A stretch of 32,772 nt of DNA from Prochlorococcus sp. AG-409-L18 (lineage in GTDB: Bacteria > Cyanobacteriota > Cyanobacteriia > PCC-6307 > Cyanobiaceae), in contig QCKG01000019.1 in assembly GCA_003215535.1 (NCBI GenBank), forward strand, positions 1-32,772. The letters are read 5' to 3'. Both the position numbers and the translations under genes were made by a program. Below are positions 24,626 to 31,725 of this stretch, one piece after another; positions within the stretch are counted from its first letter, which is position 1; every line of letters begins with the position of its first letter. The notes below the pieces were generated by a model that saw only the letters and a list, made by a program, of their open reading frames with translations, was not told the origin of the DNA and ran no database searches.

Positions 24626-25288
24626 ATGGATAGAACCATAATTTTACCTACCGGGGATAAAATTAGATTTGAGGCTTATAAAGTTTTACACATTGGAGCC
24701 CATAAAGGAGAGGAAGCTATTAAATATTGCTCAATGGGTATTGAAGGCTGGCATATTGAAGCAAACCCAGAGATATATGAAGAGCTCAAAGCAAAGGTAA
24801 ATAGCTGTGAAAGACAATATTCTTTTTCATATTGCCTTTCTGAGAAAGAAGATGAAGTAGTAGATTTTCATATACTAAATACTCTTCAAGGGTCCTCTTG
24901 TTTAGAACTCGGAAGTGTTAAAAAAAACTATCCCAAGATAAAACTTCAAAAGACGATCAAGCTTAAAACTACAACGGTTGATGCAATGTTAAGGCGAAAT
25001 GAAATTCCCACAGACATTGACTTCTTAGTTATAGATGTAGAGGGTTTTGAAATGTCAGTGCTTAAAGGTGCAAAAAAACTATTAGAATTACGAAATATTC
25101 GCTATGCATTAATAGAAGTTGCTGCACACCCTATCCACAAAGGTCAGGCAGACTATATAGAGGTATGTAGCTTTCTTAAAGATTATAATTTGTACTTAAG
25201 GCATGTAATGTTTAATGGTCATGGTTGGGCAGATGCTTTTTTTCAGAATAATTACTGGGATGATATAGGGAAAAAGATTGAAGCATAA
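24626..25288 (+). CDS. FkbM-family methyltransferase
   Basis: A 220-residue SAM-dependent methyltransferase. The SAM-binding motif I is KVLHIGAHKGEEA (19-31), with the acidic HIEANPE afterwards, then TTTVDAMLRRN and the FkbM-typical DFLVIDVEGFEMSVLKGA (Asp137, Glu139), and LIEVAAHP. FkbM proteins often O-methylate sugars or polyketides and are frequent in O-antigen and capsule clusters; that context fits here. It is separated from the HAD gene by 181 bases, so it may have its own promoter. A+T-rich like its island neighbours. Confidence 0.85.
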   Translation: MDRTIILPTGDKIRFEAYKVLHIGAHKGEEAIKYCSMGIEGWHIEANPEIYEELKAKVNSCERQYSFSYCLSEKEDEVVDFHILNTLQGSSCLELGSVKKNYPKIKLQKTIKLKTTTVDAMLRRNEIPTDIDFLVIDVEGFEMSVLKGAKKLLELRNIRYALIEVAAHPIHKGQADYIEVCSFLKDYNLYLRHVMFNGHGWADAFFQNNYWDDIGKKIEA

Positions 25289-25610
25289 AAAACCCAAGAT
25301 GGCCCTTAATCACAAACATTTATCGATTACAATACATACTCTGAACACTTTCCTATGGCGAGGTGGGAGTTTTATGGGTTGTTGTCAGTCACCCTTTCTT
25401 GAATATCAATCAGCACTTCGTAATGCTCAATCTGGATTGCTAATCTCACACTCATTTATCGCTTGGTTCGTACTTACGTTCTCTTCGCTCGGAATAAAAT
25501 GAAATTACTTATAATTTTCCTGAAAACGAGCAAATTGGATTCCTTAACAAATGTCGTTATTGAGTCACAAATGCGTCACAGGTTGATTTGCTCCCTCGGA
25601 ACCCGTTGAT
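25289..25610. other. Gene-poor right edge of the accessory region
   Basis: 322 bases before ispF. An open frame (25278-25502) starts inside the FkbM gene and encodes 74 residues with no recognisable family, so I do not call it. The stretch also contains the tandem motif at 25557-25583. Sequence near 25360-25500 is less A+T-rich than the island genes and may be decayed coding sequence. Confidence 0.5.
25557..25583 (+). repeat. Right-edge tandem motif, 11-base period
   Basis: GTCACA occurs at 25564-25569 and 25575-25580, an 11-base period. The segment aligns with the left-edge motif (20170-20197): both read TTATTGA, then GT(C)ACAAATG, a second GT(C)ACA and GGT. It lies 28-54 bases before the ispF start, so it could instead be part of that promoter. 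Confidence 0.4.
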
Positions 25611-26111
25611 ATGACTGACTCCAAACCACAGTTCCGTATCGGCAATGGATATGACATTCATCGCTTGGTATCTGGCAGGCCATTAATTATTGGTGGTGTA
25701 AGCCTTAGTCATCCCGATGGTTTGGGTTTGGATGGACATAGTGATGCCGATGTACTTGTTCACGCGTTGATGGATGCCCTACTCGGGGCTCTTGCTTTGG
25801 GAGATATTGGGAAACACTTCCCTCCAGAAGATCCTGAATGGAAAGGTGCTGATAGTTTGGATCTTCTTGGGAAAGTATTAGATCTCATTAAAGAAAAGGG
25901 TTGGAGGATTAGTAATGTTGATTCTGTGGTTGTGGCAGAAAGGCCAAAATTAAAGCCTCATATTGATCAAATCCAGAAAAATCTTGCTGAAGTAATGAAG
26001 GTTGAATTGGGAGTTGTCTCTGTAAAGGCCACTACTAATGAGGGTCTTGGCCCAGAAGGTAGGGAGGAGGGGATCAGTAGTCTCGCGGTTGTTTTACTTG
26101 AAAGGTTATGA
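25611..26111 (+). CDS. ispF: 2-C-methyl-D-erythritol 2,4-cyclodiphosphate synthase
   Basis: Cyclises CDP-methylerythritol 2-phosphate, releasing CMP, in the MEP isoprenoid route feeding carotenoids, quinones and phytol. Zinc ligands are in [11 protein letters not shown] (Asp15, His17) and [19 protein letters not shown] (His51). [25 protein letters not shown] and [20 protein letters not shown] complete the family pattern. Length 166 is normal. Its stop overlaps the next gene's ATG (ATGA at 26108-26111), so the downstream gene is coupled to it. G+C rises here compared with the island upstream. Confidence 0.97.
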   Translation: MTDSKPQFRIGNGYDIHRLVSGRPLIIGGVSLSHPDGLGLDGHSDADVLVHALMDALLGALALGDIGKHFPPEDPEWKGADSLDLLGKVLDLIKEKGWRISNVDSVVVAERPKLKPHIDQIQKNLAEVMKVELGVVSVKATTNEGLGPEGREEGISSLAVVLLERL

Positions 26112-26563
26112 GTGGTCACTTCAAGGCAACTTTTTTGGGTTTGATTTCTCGCTCTTTGGCTTTATTTCTTGGAGTATTCATAATGGTCTTTGCTTTTGGT
26201 CAAGAAGTTTTGCCTGCTTCGCAGATCAGTCGAGGTGAATTTGATCAGAGAGTGATTGAGCATCTCCGACTACATGTCCCCAAGGAATTTAGAGAGGCTT
26301 GGTTGAATGCTGAGAAAAGTAGTTGGGAGCCATGGCTGAATAAGCAGAATGGCTTTATTAGAAGGCAATTGTTTTGGGATCAAGAGCGAGAGGAAGCGAC
26401 CTTGTTAATAACTTGGGCAAGTAAAAAGGATTGGAAAGCCATCCCTCAATCCGAATTAGAAGTGATGCAAAATCTTTTTGAGCAATTTGCTCGGGAAGGT
26501 ACAGGTCAAAAGATAGGCAATCCTTTCCCCCTTCAATTTGAGGGAGAACTTTTGCCTCAGTGA
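26108..26563 (+). CDS. TIGR03792-type cyanobacterial protein, exported or membrane-anchored
   Basis: A 151-residue protein of a family of unknown function found in cyanobacteria. A hydrophobic N-terminus (about 8-33, [20 protein letters not shown]) is a signal peptide or anchor. The soluble part runs [57 protein letters not shown]; the Trp and ligand-like pattern resembles an antibiotic-monooxygenase-type fold, which is a guess from pattern. It overlaps ispF by four bases and larB by four bases (GTGA), so three genes are translationally linked. Function is unknown; the name is from recalled family resemblance. Confidence 0.75.
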   Translation: MSGHFKATFLGLISRSLALFLGVFIMVFAFGQEVLPASQISRGEFDQRVIEHLRLHVPKEFREAWLNAEKSSWEPWLNKQNGFIRRQLFWDQEREEATLLITWASKKDWKAIPQSELEVMQNLFEQFAREGTGQKIGNPFPLQFEGELLPQ

Positions 26564-27225
26564 CTAACAATTATTTTTCAAGAATTGATTTTGAGCGGAG
26601 TAAGAGGCTAGGGATGGTAGAAGCTGTATGGGGGGAGCACAAGACAGTCGAACAGATTTCTAAAATTTGCGAGCGTCTTCAAGAAGCTGGTGAACTTGCC
26701 TTGGTTACAAGAGTTGATCCAGATAAGGCAGCAAAGTTGTCAGAGATTTTGGTGAATGTACAGTTTCATTCTCAAGCCAGATGTATAACAGTTGGCTCCC
26801 CATCGAAACCTTTGCCATTACTCGGGAAGGTCGCGGTGTTAAGTGCCGGCACCAGTGATTTGATTGTTGCAGCAGAGGCAGAATTAGCTTTGCGTTGGCA
26901 TGGCATCAGTACAGAACTAGTCCTAGATGTAGGGGTTGCAGGGTTGCATCGTTTAATCAATCAGTTGGACAGATTAAAAACAGCAAAGGTTTTGATTGCG
27001 TGTGCAGGAATGGAGGGCTCTCTGCCAACAGTTCTTGCAGGGTTAGTAAGTCAGCCTGTCATTGGAGTGCCTGTTTCTGTGGGTTATGGAGTAAGTGCTG
27101 GTGGTAGATCTTCTCTGGATGGGATGCTTTCAAGTTGTGCTCCAGGACTTGTTGTAGTCAATATTGATAATGGTTATGGGGCTGCTATGGCTGCCCTGAG
27201 AATCCTACAAATAAGAAAAGAATAA
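26560..27225 (+). CDS. larB: Nickel-pincer cofactor biosynthesis protein LarB
   Basis: LarB is an AIR-carboxylase-like (PurE-type) enzyme that carboxylates and hydrolyses nicotinic acid adenine dinucleotide on the way to the nickel-pincer nucleotide of lactate racemase. Diagnostic blocks are the N-terminal DFERSKRLGMVEAVWGEHKT, VAVLSAGTSDLIVAAEAE, IACAGMEGSLPTVLAGLVSQ, VIGVPVSVGYG and the end VVVNIDNGYGAAMAALRI. Length 221 is normal. The start is GTG overlapping the previous stop. LarC and LarE are not in this window, so whether the whole cofactor is made here cannot be judged. It converges on a small ORF with six bases between stops. Confidence 0.88.
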   Translation: MTNNYFSRIDFERSKRLGMVEAVWGEHKTVEQISKICERLQEAGELALVTRVDPDKAAKLSEILVNVQFHSQARCITVGSPSKPLPLLGKVAVLSAGTSDLIVAAEAELALRWHGISTELVLDVGVAGLHRLINQLDRLKTAKVLIACAGMEGSLPTVLAGLVSQPVIGVPVSVGYGVSAGGRSSLDGMLSSCAPGLVVVNIDNGYGAAMAALRILQIRKE

Positions 27226-27231
27226 TTGGAG

Positions 27232-27399
27232 TTAAGGATTTGGGCTATTAGGAAAGAGCTGAGAGTCTTCTGATGAATTCAAATCAAGTAGTTGCTCAAC
27301 CCAAAGTCTCATTGAACGAGGCAGTCTCCCCTGTTCGTAGCGCATTAGGGCCTCCATTAGGACAGGAGTGTTAATCCAATGTAGTGAACGTCTTGCCAT
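27232..27399 (-). CDS. Small unrecognised ORF, 55 residues
   Basis: An ATG at 27399 opens a 55-codon frame to the TAA at 27232-27234. It begins MARRSLHWINTPVLMEALM and continues RYEQGRLPRSMRLWVEQLLD, with a basic, aromatic helical character and an acidic, Pro-rich end. It fills the gap between convergent larB and the next minus-strand ORF, and the residue mix is protein-like rather than random. No Shine-Dalgarno is evident. It resembles nothing I can name. It was too short for a standard ORF cut-off and could be missed in annotation. Confidence 0.5.
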   Translation of the reverse strand: MARRSLHWINTPVLMEALMRYEQGRLPRSMRLWVEQLLDLNSSEDSQLFPNSPNP

Positions 27400-27465
27400 T
27401 CAATTTTTATTGATAAACCGAAGGTGGGTTATCTCAGCAGGATGCGCAAGAGGGAACAGGAAGAT

Positions 27466-27744
27466 TCAGTCTTTTTCTTCGTATTTGGTGCCTAACCTTG
27501 AAAGTTCATTGCTGTGATTTGACGATTCAACATCTAATAGGCGATTAACTAGCTCAGATAAATCCCTATGAGCAAGCTCACCATTGGTTTCCCACTTCAT
27601 GGCACGAGTTTGGGGACGAGATGAAGCGGACACTTGAAAAGTAAAAATTGTTCGTACCAAGATAATTGTGTTGAAGCCCTGATTTGGTTCTTGTTGCACA
27701 TTTTTGGCGAAAGAAATTCTAAAGACTTTTCTGAGACCGTTCAA
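27466..27744 (-). CDS. Hypothetical protein, 92 residues
   Basis: I do not recognise it. It begins 11 bases after the stop of the DUF1517-type gene on the same strand, so it could be the next gene of that run. The product has a basic N-terminus, IILVRTIFTFQVSASSRPQT, then RAMKWETNGELAHRDLSELV and an acidic tail ending TKYEEKD. No membrane span or signal is clear. An alternative start at Met49 would leave 44 residues. It overlaps no other candidate. Moderately likely to be real. Confidence 0.5.
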   Translation of the reverse strand: MNGLRKVFRISFAKNVQQEPNQGFNTIILVRTIFTFQVSASSRPQTRAMKWETNGELAHRDLSELVNRLLDVESSNHSNELSRLGTKYEEKD

Positions 27745-27755
27745 AGATGAGGAGC

Positions 27756-28727
27756 TTATAGATGTTTTAAATGGGGATAGGCAGTTACTAGCTCTTCTGC
27801 ACTAAGCACTTCACCACTCCCTTCTGGCTGCCAAATTACTTCCAAAGCAATTAAATCAGAAGAGGAAATGGAACCGACAACATGGAGCGCGTCTTTTAAA
27901 TTTTCGCTGGTGTTGGTTTCCTTTAGGCTCATTTTGTTTCTCGCAGCAACTAAAAGGGTTACAGCGATGTATTCATTGGTGGGATCAGCATCACCAGCAT
28001 GATTTATAGAAGTGTTTTCTTTAAGGACTTGACCGGCAACATTTGAGGTGACTTCGGCTCCCAATTTGCTGCGCTCTGCCATTGATAGTCGGTTGAAGGT
28101 TGATTCAGCGGAGTTGAAAGGAACTGTCCCGGCTTCGAGGTTTGTATATACCCATAGATCAGGGTGCCGAAGAAGTGAAAGTGTGGTTTCTTGAAGAACC
28201 TTCTGTAAGCCTGTTTGGTTTCCTGTATCTGCTGATAGCGCTAATCCTCTTAAGCTTTTTTGTAAATCTTTAGCACTAGCAAGAAGACCGATTTGTATCT
28301 GCAACATTGTCACAGGGGGGTTGGGAGTAGCTCTTTCCTCAATTGATCTATCTATTGAAGGATTACCCCCACCACGAACTGAATTGACGATTGTTCCAAC
28401 GATCGCCATAAGAATTAAGAACCCAAAAATTCCCCCACCACCAAAGCCAAATATTGGTATTAGGAAAGGAAATCCGATACCTCCACCTCTATAACCCCCA
28501 TAACCTCCATAACCTCCATAACCTCCTCTATAACTTCCGCCATATCCTCTTGTCCGTGGCATGGAAGGAGCGCGGAAACTTCCTCCTCCTATTCGCCCTC
28601 CGCTTGCTGCATGGCTTGGTTCAGGATTGGTGAAGATCAATCCTCCTATTAACCAAAGAGGAATTATTAAGGCAATTGCCAGTTGCCTGAAGGATTTTTT
28701 TGAGAAGAGGCTTGTGGATCTTTTCAA
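27756..28727 (-). CDS. DUF1517-type membrane protein with Gly/Tyr-rich segment
   Basis: A 323-residue protein of the DUF1517-type group in cyanobacteria and plants, function unknown. A signal or anchor (about 13-31) ends near SHAASGG. Residues about 43-80 are Gly-, Tyr- and Arg-rich (SYRGGYGGYGGYGGYRGGG), followed by a hydrophobic Gly-rich span (FPFLIPIFGFGGGGIFGFLI) and then a soluble domain with LQIQIGLLASAKDLQKSLRG, AVTLLVAARNKMSLKE and the end LEVIWQPEGSGEVLSAEELV. It lies 26 bases after thiS on the same strand. The Gly/Tyr repeats are encoded by nine-base units at 28491-28526. Confidence 0.82.
   Translation of the reverse strand: MKRSTSLFSKKSFRQLAIALIIPLWLIGGLIFTNPEPSHAASGGRIGGGSFRAPSMPRTRGYGGSYRGGYGGYGGYGGYRGGGIGFPFLIPIFGFGGGGIFGFLILMAIVGTIVNSVRGGGNPSIDRSIEERATPNPPVTMLQIQIGLLASAKDLQKSLRGLALSADTGNQTGLQKVLQETTLSLLRHPDLWVYTNLEAGTVPFNSAESTFNRLSMAERSKLGAEVTSNVAGQVLKENTSINHAGDADPTNEYIAVTLLVAARNKMSLKETNTSENLKDALHVVGSISSSDLIALEVIWQPEGSGEVLSAEELVTAYPHLKHL
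28491..28526. repeat. Nine-base tandem repeat in the Gly/Tyr region
   Basis: Four head-to-tail units of ATAACCTCC (first one ATAACCCCC) on the plus strand encode repeated Gly-Gly-Tyr on the minus strand. Copy number could vary between strains without breaking the frame. Confidence 0.85.
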
Positions 28728-28753
28728 TTATTTTTTTATGGATTGAACAAACT

Positions 28754-28966
28754 TTAGGAACCACCGCCAACGATTGTCACAATCTCAAGGGCATCACCTT
28801 CATTTACTGGTTGATCTCTCCACTTTCTAGGAGGAAGAATAGTCCCATTGAATTCGACAACTACAAGTTTAGGGTTGTGCCCTAATTGCTTGACAACACT
28901 TTCAAGTGATAGTGGGTTTTGGTCTTGCTCGATTTGCTTTGATTCGCCGTTTATGGTGAGTTTCAT
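28754..28966 (-). CDS. thiS: Thiamine sulfur-carrier protein ThiS
   Basis: Ubiquitin-like carrier that donates sulfur as a C-terminal thiocarboxylate for the thiazole of thiamine. Its 70 residues are typical, with SLESVVKQLGHNPKLVVVEF, GTILPPRKWRDQPVNEGDAL and the end LEIVTIVGGGS. The family normally ends exactly in Gly-Gly; here a Ser follows the glycines, so ThiF could not act on the final residue unless it is trimmed, or other activation applies. The start overlaps the thiE stop by four bases, so the pair is coupled. Confidence 0.92.
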   Translation of the reverse strand: MKLTINGESKQIEQDQNPLSLESVVKQLGHNPKLVVVEFNGTILPPRKWRDQPVNEGDALEIVTIVGGGS

Positions 28967-30009
28967 ATTAAGTCCTCAAGGAGCTCAATGCTTGCTGCTG
29001 ATGGGTCACTGGAATCCATAATTGCTCCTACTACTGCAATGCGCTTTGCACCAGCTTCTTTGATGGGAAGGAGGTTTGACTGATTTATTCCACCTATAGC
29101 AAACCAAGGTAGTCGTGTTGCTGTTGATGCCTCTCGAGCATAGGCAAGACCTACGGGGGTTAGTTGAGGTTTTGTTTCTGTTGCGTTTATAGGCCCTACG
29201 CCTAGAAAATCACAACCTTCCTCCTCAGCACGTTTAAGTTCCTCAAGGCAATGTGTGCTTCTTCCTAGTAATTTCTCGTGCCCAATTAAACTTCTGGCGA
29301 TTGAAGTTGGAAAGTCTTTTTGTCCTAGATGTACCCCATCTGCGTCAATGGCTAGGGCTATGTCGACTCGATCATTGACTATGAAAAGAGCACCAAAGTG
29401 CTTGCACAGAAGTGCAAGCTCTTTGGCTTGAACTAACTTTTCATGATCATCTTTATCTTTTTCTCGATATTGAATCATTTTTACACCTGCTTTGAGAGCA
29501 GATTTAACAATGCTTTCTAGGTTTTTGTGAGGCTTAGTTATCAAGCAAAGATTACATTTCTGCAGTTTGTGACGTCGTTCTGAACCAACAGTGGCTTTGA
29601 GAACTGTTATTTCAAGGTCATAAAGTAAATATCTGATTTCTGCTGCATCCTTCGCTAAAGCAGGATCAGTTGTTCTGGCAAACTCTTCTAATACACGCAG
29701 TGCCTCTTGAACTCGAGCACTATTGGCTTCAATTATTTGTTCAGGAGATTTCCGATTGTCTTGGAAGGGATGTTTTAGGCCTAGACCTTCGTCAGTAATT
29801 GTAGAGCGGGCATTTTTGTACGTTTTATGATGGTGTCTTCCTAGCTTTTGTCGACAGTCTTTGATAGTTACTACAAGGTCCTGACGTTTTAAGCTGAATC
29901 TGCACCAGTCCTCAATTACCCGTAGGCCCTCTCGTGATCTATCAAGGTTCGCATCTATCAGCTGAGCCACACTTGGTTCTGCTAAGGGGGCGACAGACAT
30001 CAATTTCAT
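28963..30009 (-). CDS. thiE: Thiamine phosphate synthase with N-terminal ThiD2 domain
   Basis: Joins HMP-pyrophosphate and thiazole phosphate. The N-terminal region (SVAQLIDANLDRSREGLRVI ... RVQEALRVLEEFARTTD) is the ThiD2-type helical domain fused to ThiE in many cyanobacteria. The C-terminal TIM barrel shows LCLITKPHKNLESIV, GVKMIQYREKDKD (diphosphate-binding), FIVNDRVDIALAIDADGVHL, GQKDFP, FLGVGPINATETKP and FAIGGIN. The longest frame begins at 30075, but I use the ATG at 30009 (348 residues) because the upstream part overlaps the plus-strand ORF at 30044 and is not conserved-looking; Met at 30000 is also possible. Followed by thiS. Confidence 0.9.
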   Translation of the reverse strand: MKLMSVAPLAEPSVAQLIDANLDRSREGLRVIEDWCRFSLKRQDLVVTIKDCRQKLGRHHHKTYKNARSTITDEGLGLKHPFQDNRKSPEQIIEANSARVQEALRVLEEFARTTDPALAKDAAEIRYLLYDLEITVLKATVGSERRHKLQKCNLCLITKPHKNLESIVKSALKAGVKMIQYREKDKDDHEKLVQAKELALLCKHFGALFIVNDRVDIALAIDADGVHLGQKDFPTSIARSLIGHEKLLGRSTHCLEELKRAEEEGCDFLGVGPINATETKPQLTPVGLAYAREASTATRLPWFAIGGINQSNLLPIKEAGAKRIAVVGAIMDSSDPSAASIELLEDLI

Positions 30010-30043
30010 GCCAGTCTTGGCAGGATCGCATGCTTTGGAGTTA

Positions 30044-30160
30044 ATGGATAAAAGTGATTCCGATAGCACCATCAATTTGCTTGTCTGGGGTGTTGTCCTT
30101 TTAGGTGGGATAGGTGTTTTTATTGTTTGGGGCCTAGCAAATGCTTACCCTGCTCACTAA
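30044..30160 (+). CDS. Small single-span membrane protein, 38 residues
   Basis: An ATG at 30044 opens 38 codons: a charged, Asp/Ser-rich start MDKSDSDSTI, one hydrophobic helix (about 12-29, LLVWGVVLLGGIGVFIVW) and the tail GLANAYPAH. GGAG lies three bases before the ATG, a close but possible ribosome site. The product looks like the small membrane subunits common in cyanobacteria (as in photosystems or cytochrome b6f), but it does not match PetG, PetM, PetN or any I know. It starts divergent to thiE, inside its longest frame, and its stop is 15 bases from the ribF stop. It would be missed by usual length limits. Confidence 0.65.
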   Translation: MDKSDSDSTINLLVWGVVLLGGIGVFIVWGLANAYPAH

Positions 30161-30175
30161 AGATTTGCTCTAGAT

Positions 30176-31111
30176 TTATAGGCTTTGCAAGCTTGATTGG
30201 GCCATTTTTGCGTCTTTCCCAATCTGCTCGCTGAGTTCTGAAAGGTCTTTAAAGCGTTGTTGGCCGCGAAGTCTTTGGACAGGCTCAACTGTTAATTCCA
30301 TACCTTCTAGGTTCCTGTTTTGATTTAAAAGATGTACTTCTAGAGCTGATGGAGAAGTGGGGTCCACTGTTGGTTGAGGGCCCAGGTTCATTACTGCTGA
30401 CAGGGGAGCGCCTTCATTATTAATCCATGCTCTTGCTGAATACACTCCAAGGCCTGGGAGAAACTTGCGTCCATCAACTTCTAAGTTTGCTGTGGGCCAG
30501 CCAAGTCCACTTCCAATTCCTCGACCTTTGACAACTTTTCCTCGGAAGCGATAAGAACGTCCCATAAGTGCTTTCGCAGTATTTAGATCACCTTTGCTAA
30601 GGGCTTCTCGGATTCGGCTACTACTTATTCGACCAGTGGCATCTTCAAGTATTGGCAGTACTAAAATTTCTATACCTTTTGACTCGCCTAGCTTTTGCAA
30701 GGTAACTGCGTTGCCTTTTCGTTTGTGGCCGAAGCAAAAGTTTGCGCCTATAGAAATTCGTTTGGCTTTAAGAGTTTCCAAAAGTATTTGATTGAAAAAT
30801 GCTTCTGGACTAAGAGCTGATAGTGAACGATTGAATGGAACAAGAATTAATTGTTCAATGCCTAGAGGTGCAAGAAGGGAAGCTTTCTCTGAAGGTAAAT
30901 CGAGTCTGAGCCTTGTATCTCCATAGAGAACTTCTCGGGGATGTGGCCAAAAACTAACCACACTAGGTACGCCAGGAGAATCACGCGTGATTCTTTCAAT
31001 CACGCGATGATGTCCAGCATGAAGGCCGTCAAAACTTCCGAGCGCCAAAGAGGTTGGAAGACGAGCCTGCTTAGGAGAACAGAGAGGAATCAAGGGGGGG
31101 GGGGCGTGCAT
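30176..31111 (-). CDS. ribF: Bifunctional riboflavin kinase / FMN adenylyltransferase
   Basis: Makes FMN then FAD from riboflavin. The N-terminal FAD synthetase has LALGSFDGLHAGHHRVI (22-38) and SSSRIREALSKGDLNTAKAL near the domain end. The C-terminal flavokinase has YRFRGKVVKGRGIGSGLGWP, TANLEVDGRKFLPGLGVYSA and VMNLGPQPTVDPT. The frame is open from 31171, but I use the ATG at 31111, since cyanobacterial RibF usually begins just before IPLCSP. Codons 3-6 and neighbours sit in a run of 11 identical bases (31094-31104), so length change there would shift the frame. A TTG right after the tract could also start the protein. Confidence 0.9.
   Translation of the reverse strand: MHAPPPLIPLCSPKQARLPTSLALGSFDGLHAGHHRVIERITRDSPGVPSVVSFWPHPREVLYGDTRLRLDLPSEKASLLAPLGIEQLILVPFNRSLSALSPEAFFNQILLETLKAKRISIGANFCFGHKRKGNAVTLQKLGESKGIEILVLPILEDATGRISSSRIREALSKGDLNTAKALMGRSYRFRGKVVKGRGIGSGLGWPTANLEVDGRKFLPGLGVYSARAWINNEGAPLSAVMNLGPQPTVDPTSPSALEVHLLNQNRNLEGMELTVEPVQRLRGQQRFKDLSELSEQIGKDAKMAQSSLQSL
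31094..31104. repeat. Homopolymer run, 11 G on plus strand
   Basis: Eleven G in a row on the plus strand, read as C in ribF codons directly after the presumed ATG. It is far longer than other homopolymers of G or C in this moderate-G+C window. Slippage or sequencing error here would shift the ribF frame if the upstream ATG is used. Confidence 0.95.
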
Positions 31112-31159
31112 AATTCGCGCTTTGATGGCAAGTTTGAATGAGAGCATTTTGAAATTCTG

Positions 31160-31723
31160 ATGGCAGATCAACTCGATTTTCAGTTGCTCTCTTTGGGGAT
31201 GAGGCGAATGGGATGGATTCGCTTTTGGATTCAGTTGGTTCTTGGGGTTGTTGTAATAGGTGTTCTTCTTTTTAACAATATTGGAAGCAGCTTGGCTCGC
31301 AACTCTGAAAGAGCTTTGGGTTTGGGGCCAGGATTATCTTTGACCACATTGGCTTTCCTTTTTCTGCTTTATAGCCTTTGGCAAGGTTGGTTGATAGTTC
31401 GGACAGGGAGAGCATTAGATAGTGGTGCTAGGCCTTCACGAGGAGAGACAAGCCGATTGCTTAAAAGAGGAGTGATAGCAGATCTTTTGGGGTTGATTTT
31501 TGCTTCTGTGGGTTATCAATCTTTGGCTGGGGCCCTTTTTGTACAGGCATCTATGCAAGCTCCTGGTATTTCAATTGGTGCAGGAATTAGGTCAATGGAA
31601 AATTATCCGATCACCTCTTTAGAAATGCTTTCTGTATTAAGTAATACACAGGTTCTTTTTGCTCATGTCATTGGGTTAATTTTCTCTCTTTGGCTTCTTC
31701 AAAGGATTTACAGAACTAGTTGA
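31160..31723 (+). CDS. DUF3611-type membrane protein (TIC21-like)
   Basis: A 187-residue inner-membrane protein of the DUF3611 group; the plant relative TIC21/PIC1 has been linked to protein import or iron transport in chloroplasts, and the bacterial role is unsettled. About four hydrophobic helices: RFWIQLVLGVVVIGVLLFNN (21-40), LTTLAFLFLLYSLWQGWLIV, VIADLLGLIFASVGYQSLAG and the last VLFAHVIGLIFSLWLLQRIY. The loop RALDSGARPSRGETSRLLKR lies between helices 2 and 3. It diverges from ribF, whose longest frame would overlap its start, and converges on surE with two bases between stops. Confidence 0.82.
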   Translation: MADQLDFQLLSLGMRRMGWIRFWIQLVLGVVVIGVLLFNNIGSSLARNSERALGLGPGLSLTTLAFLFLLYSLWQGWLIVRTGRALDSGARPSRGETSRLLKRGVIADLLGLIFASVGYQSLAGALFVQASMQAPGISIGAGIRSMENYPITSLEMLSVLSNTQVLFAHVIGLIFSLWLLQRIYRTS

Positions 31724-31725
31724 TC

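Noticed and set aside
25278-25502. 74-residue plus-strand ORF after the FkbM gene
   Set aside because: It begins inside the FkbM gene, has no recognisable family or ribosome site, and lies in a probably decayed edge.
27400-27465. Possible SRP-RNA-like segment (CAGCAGGATGCGCAAGAGG)
   Set aside because: The GGAA-type symmetric loop motif of SRP domain IV is not formed by the flanking bases.
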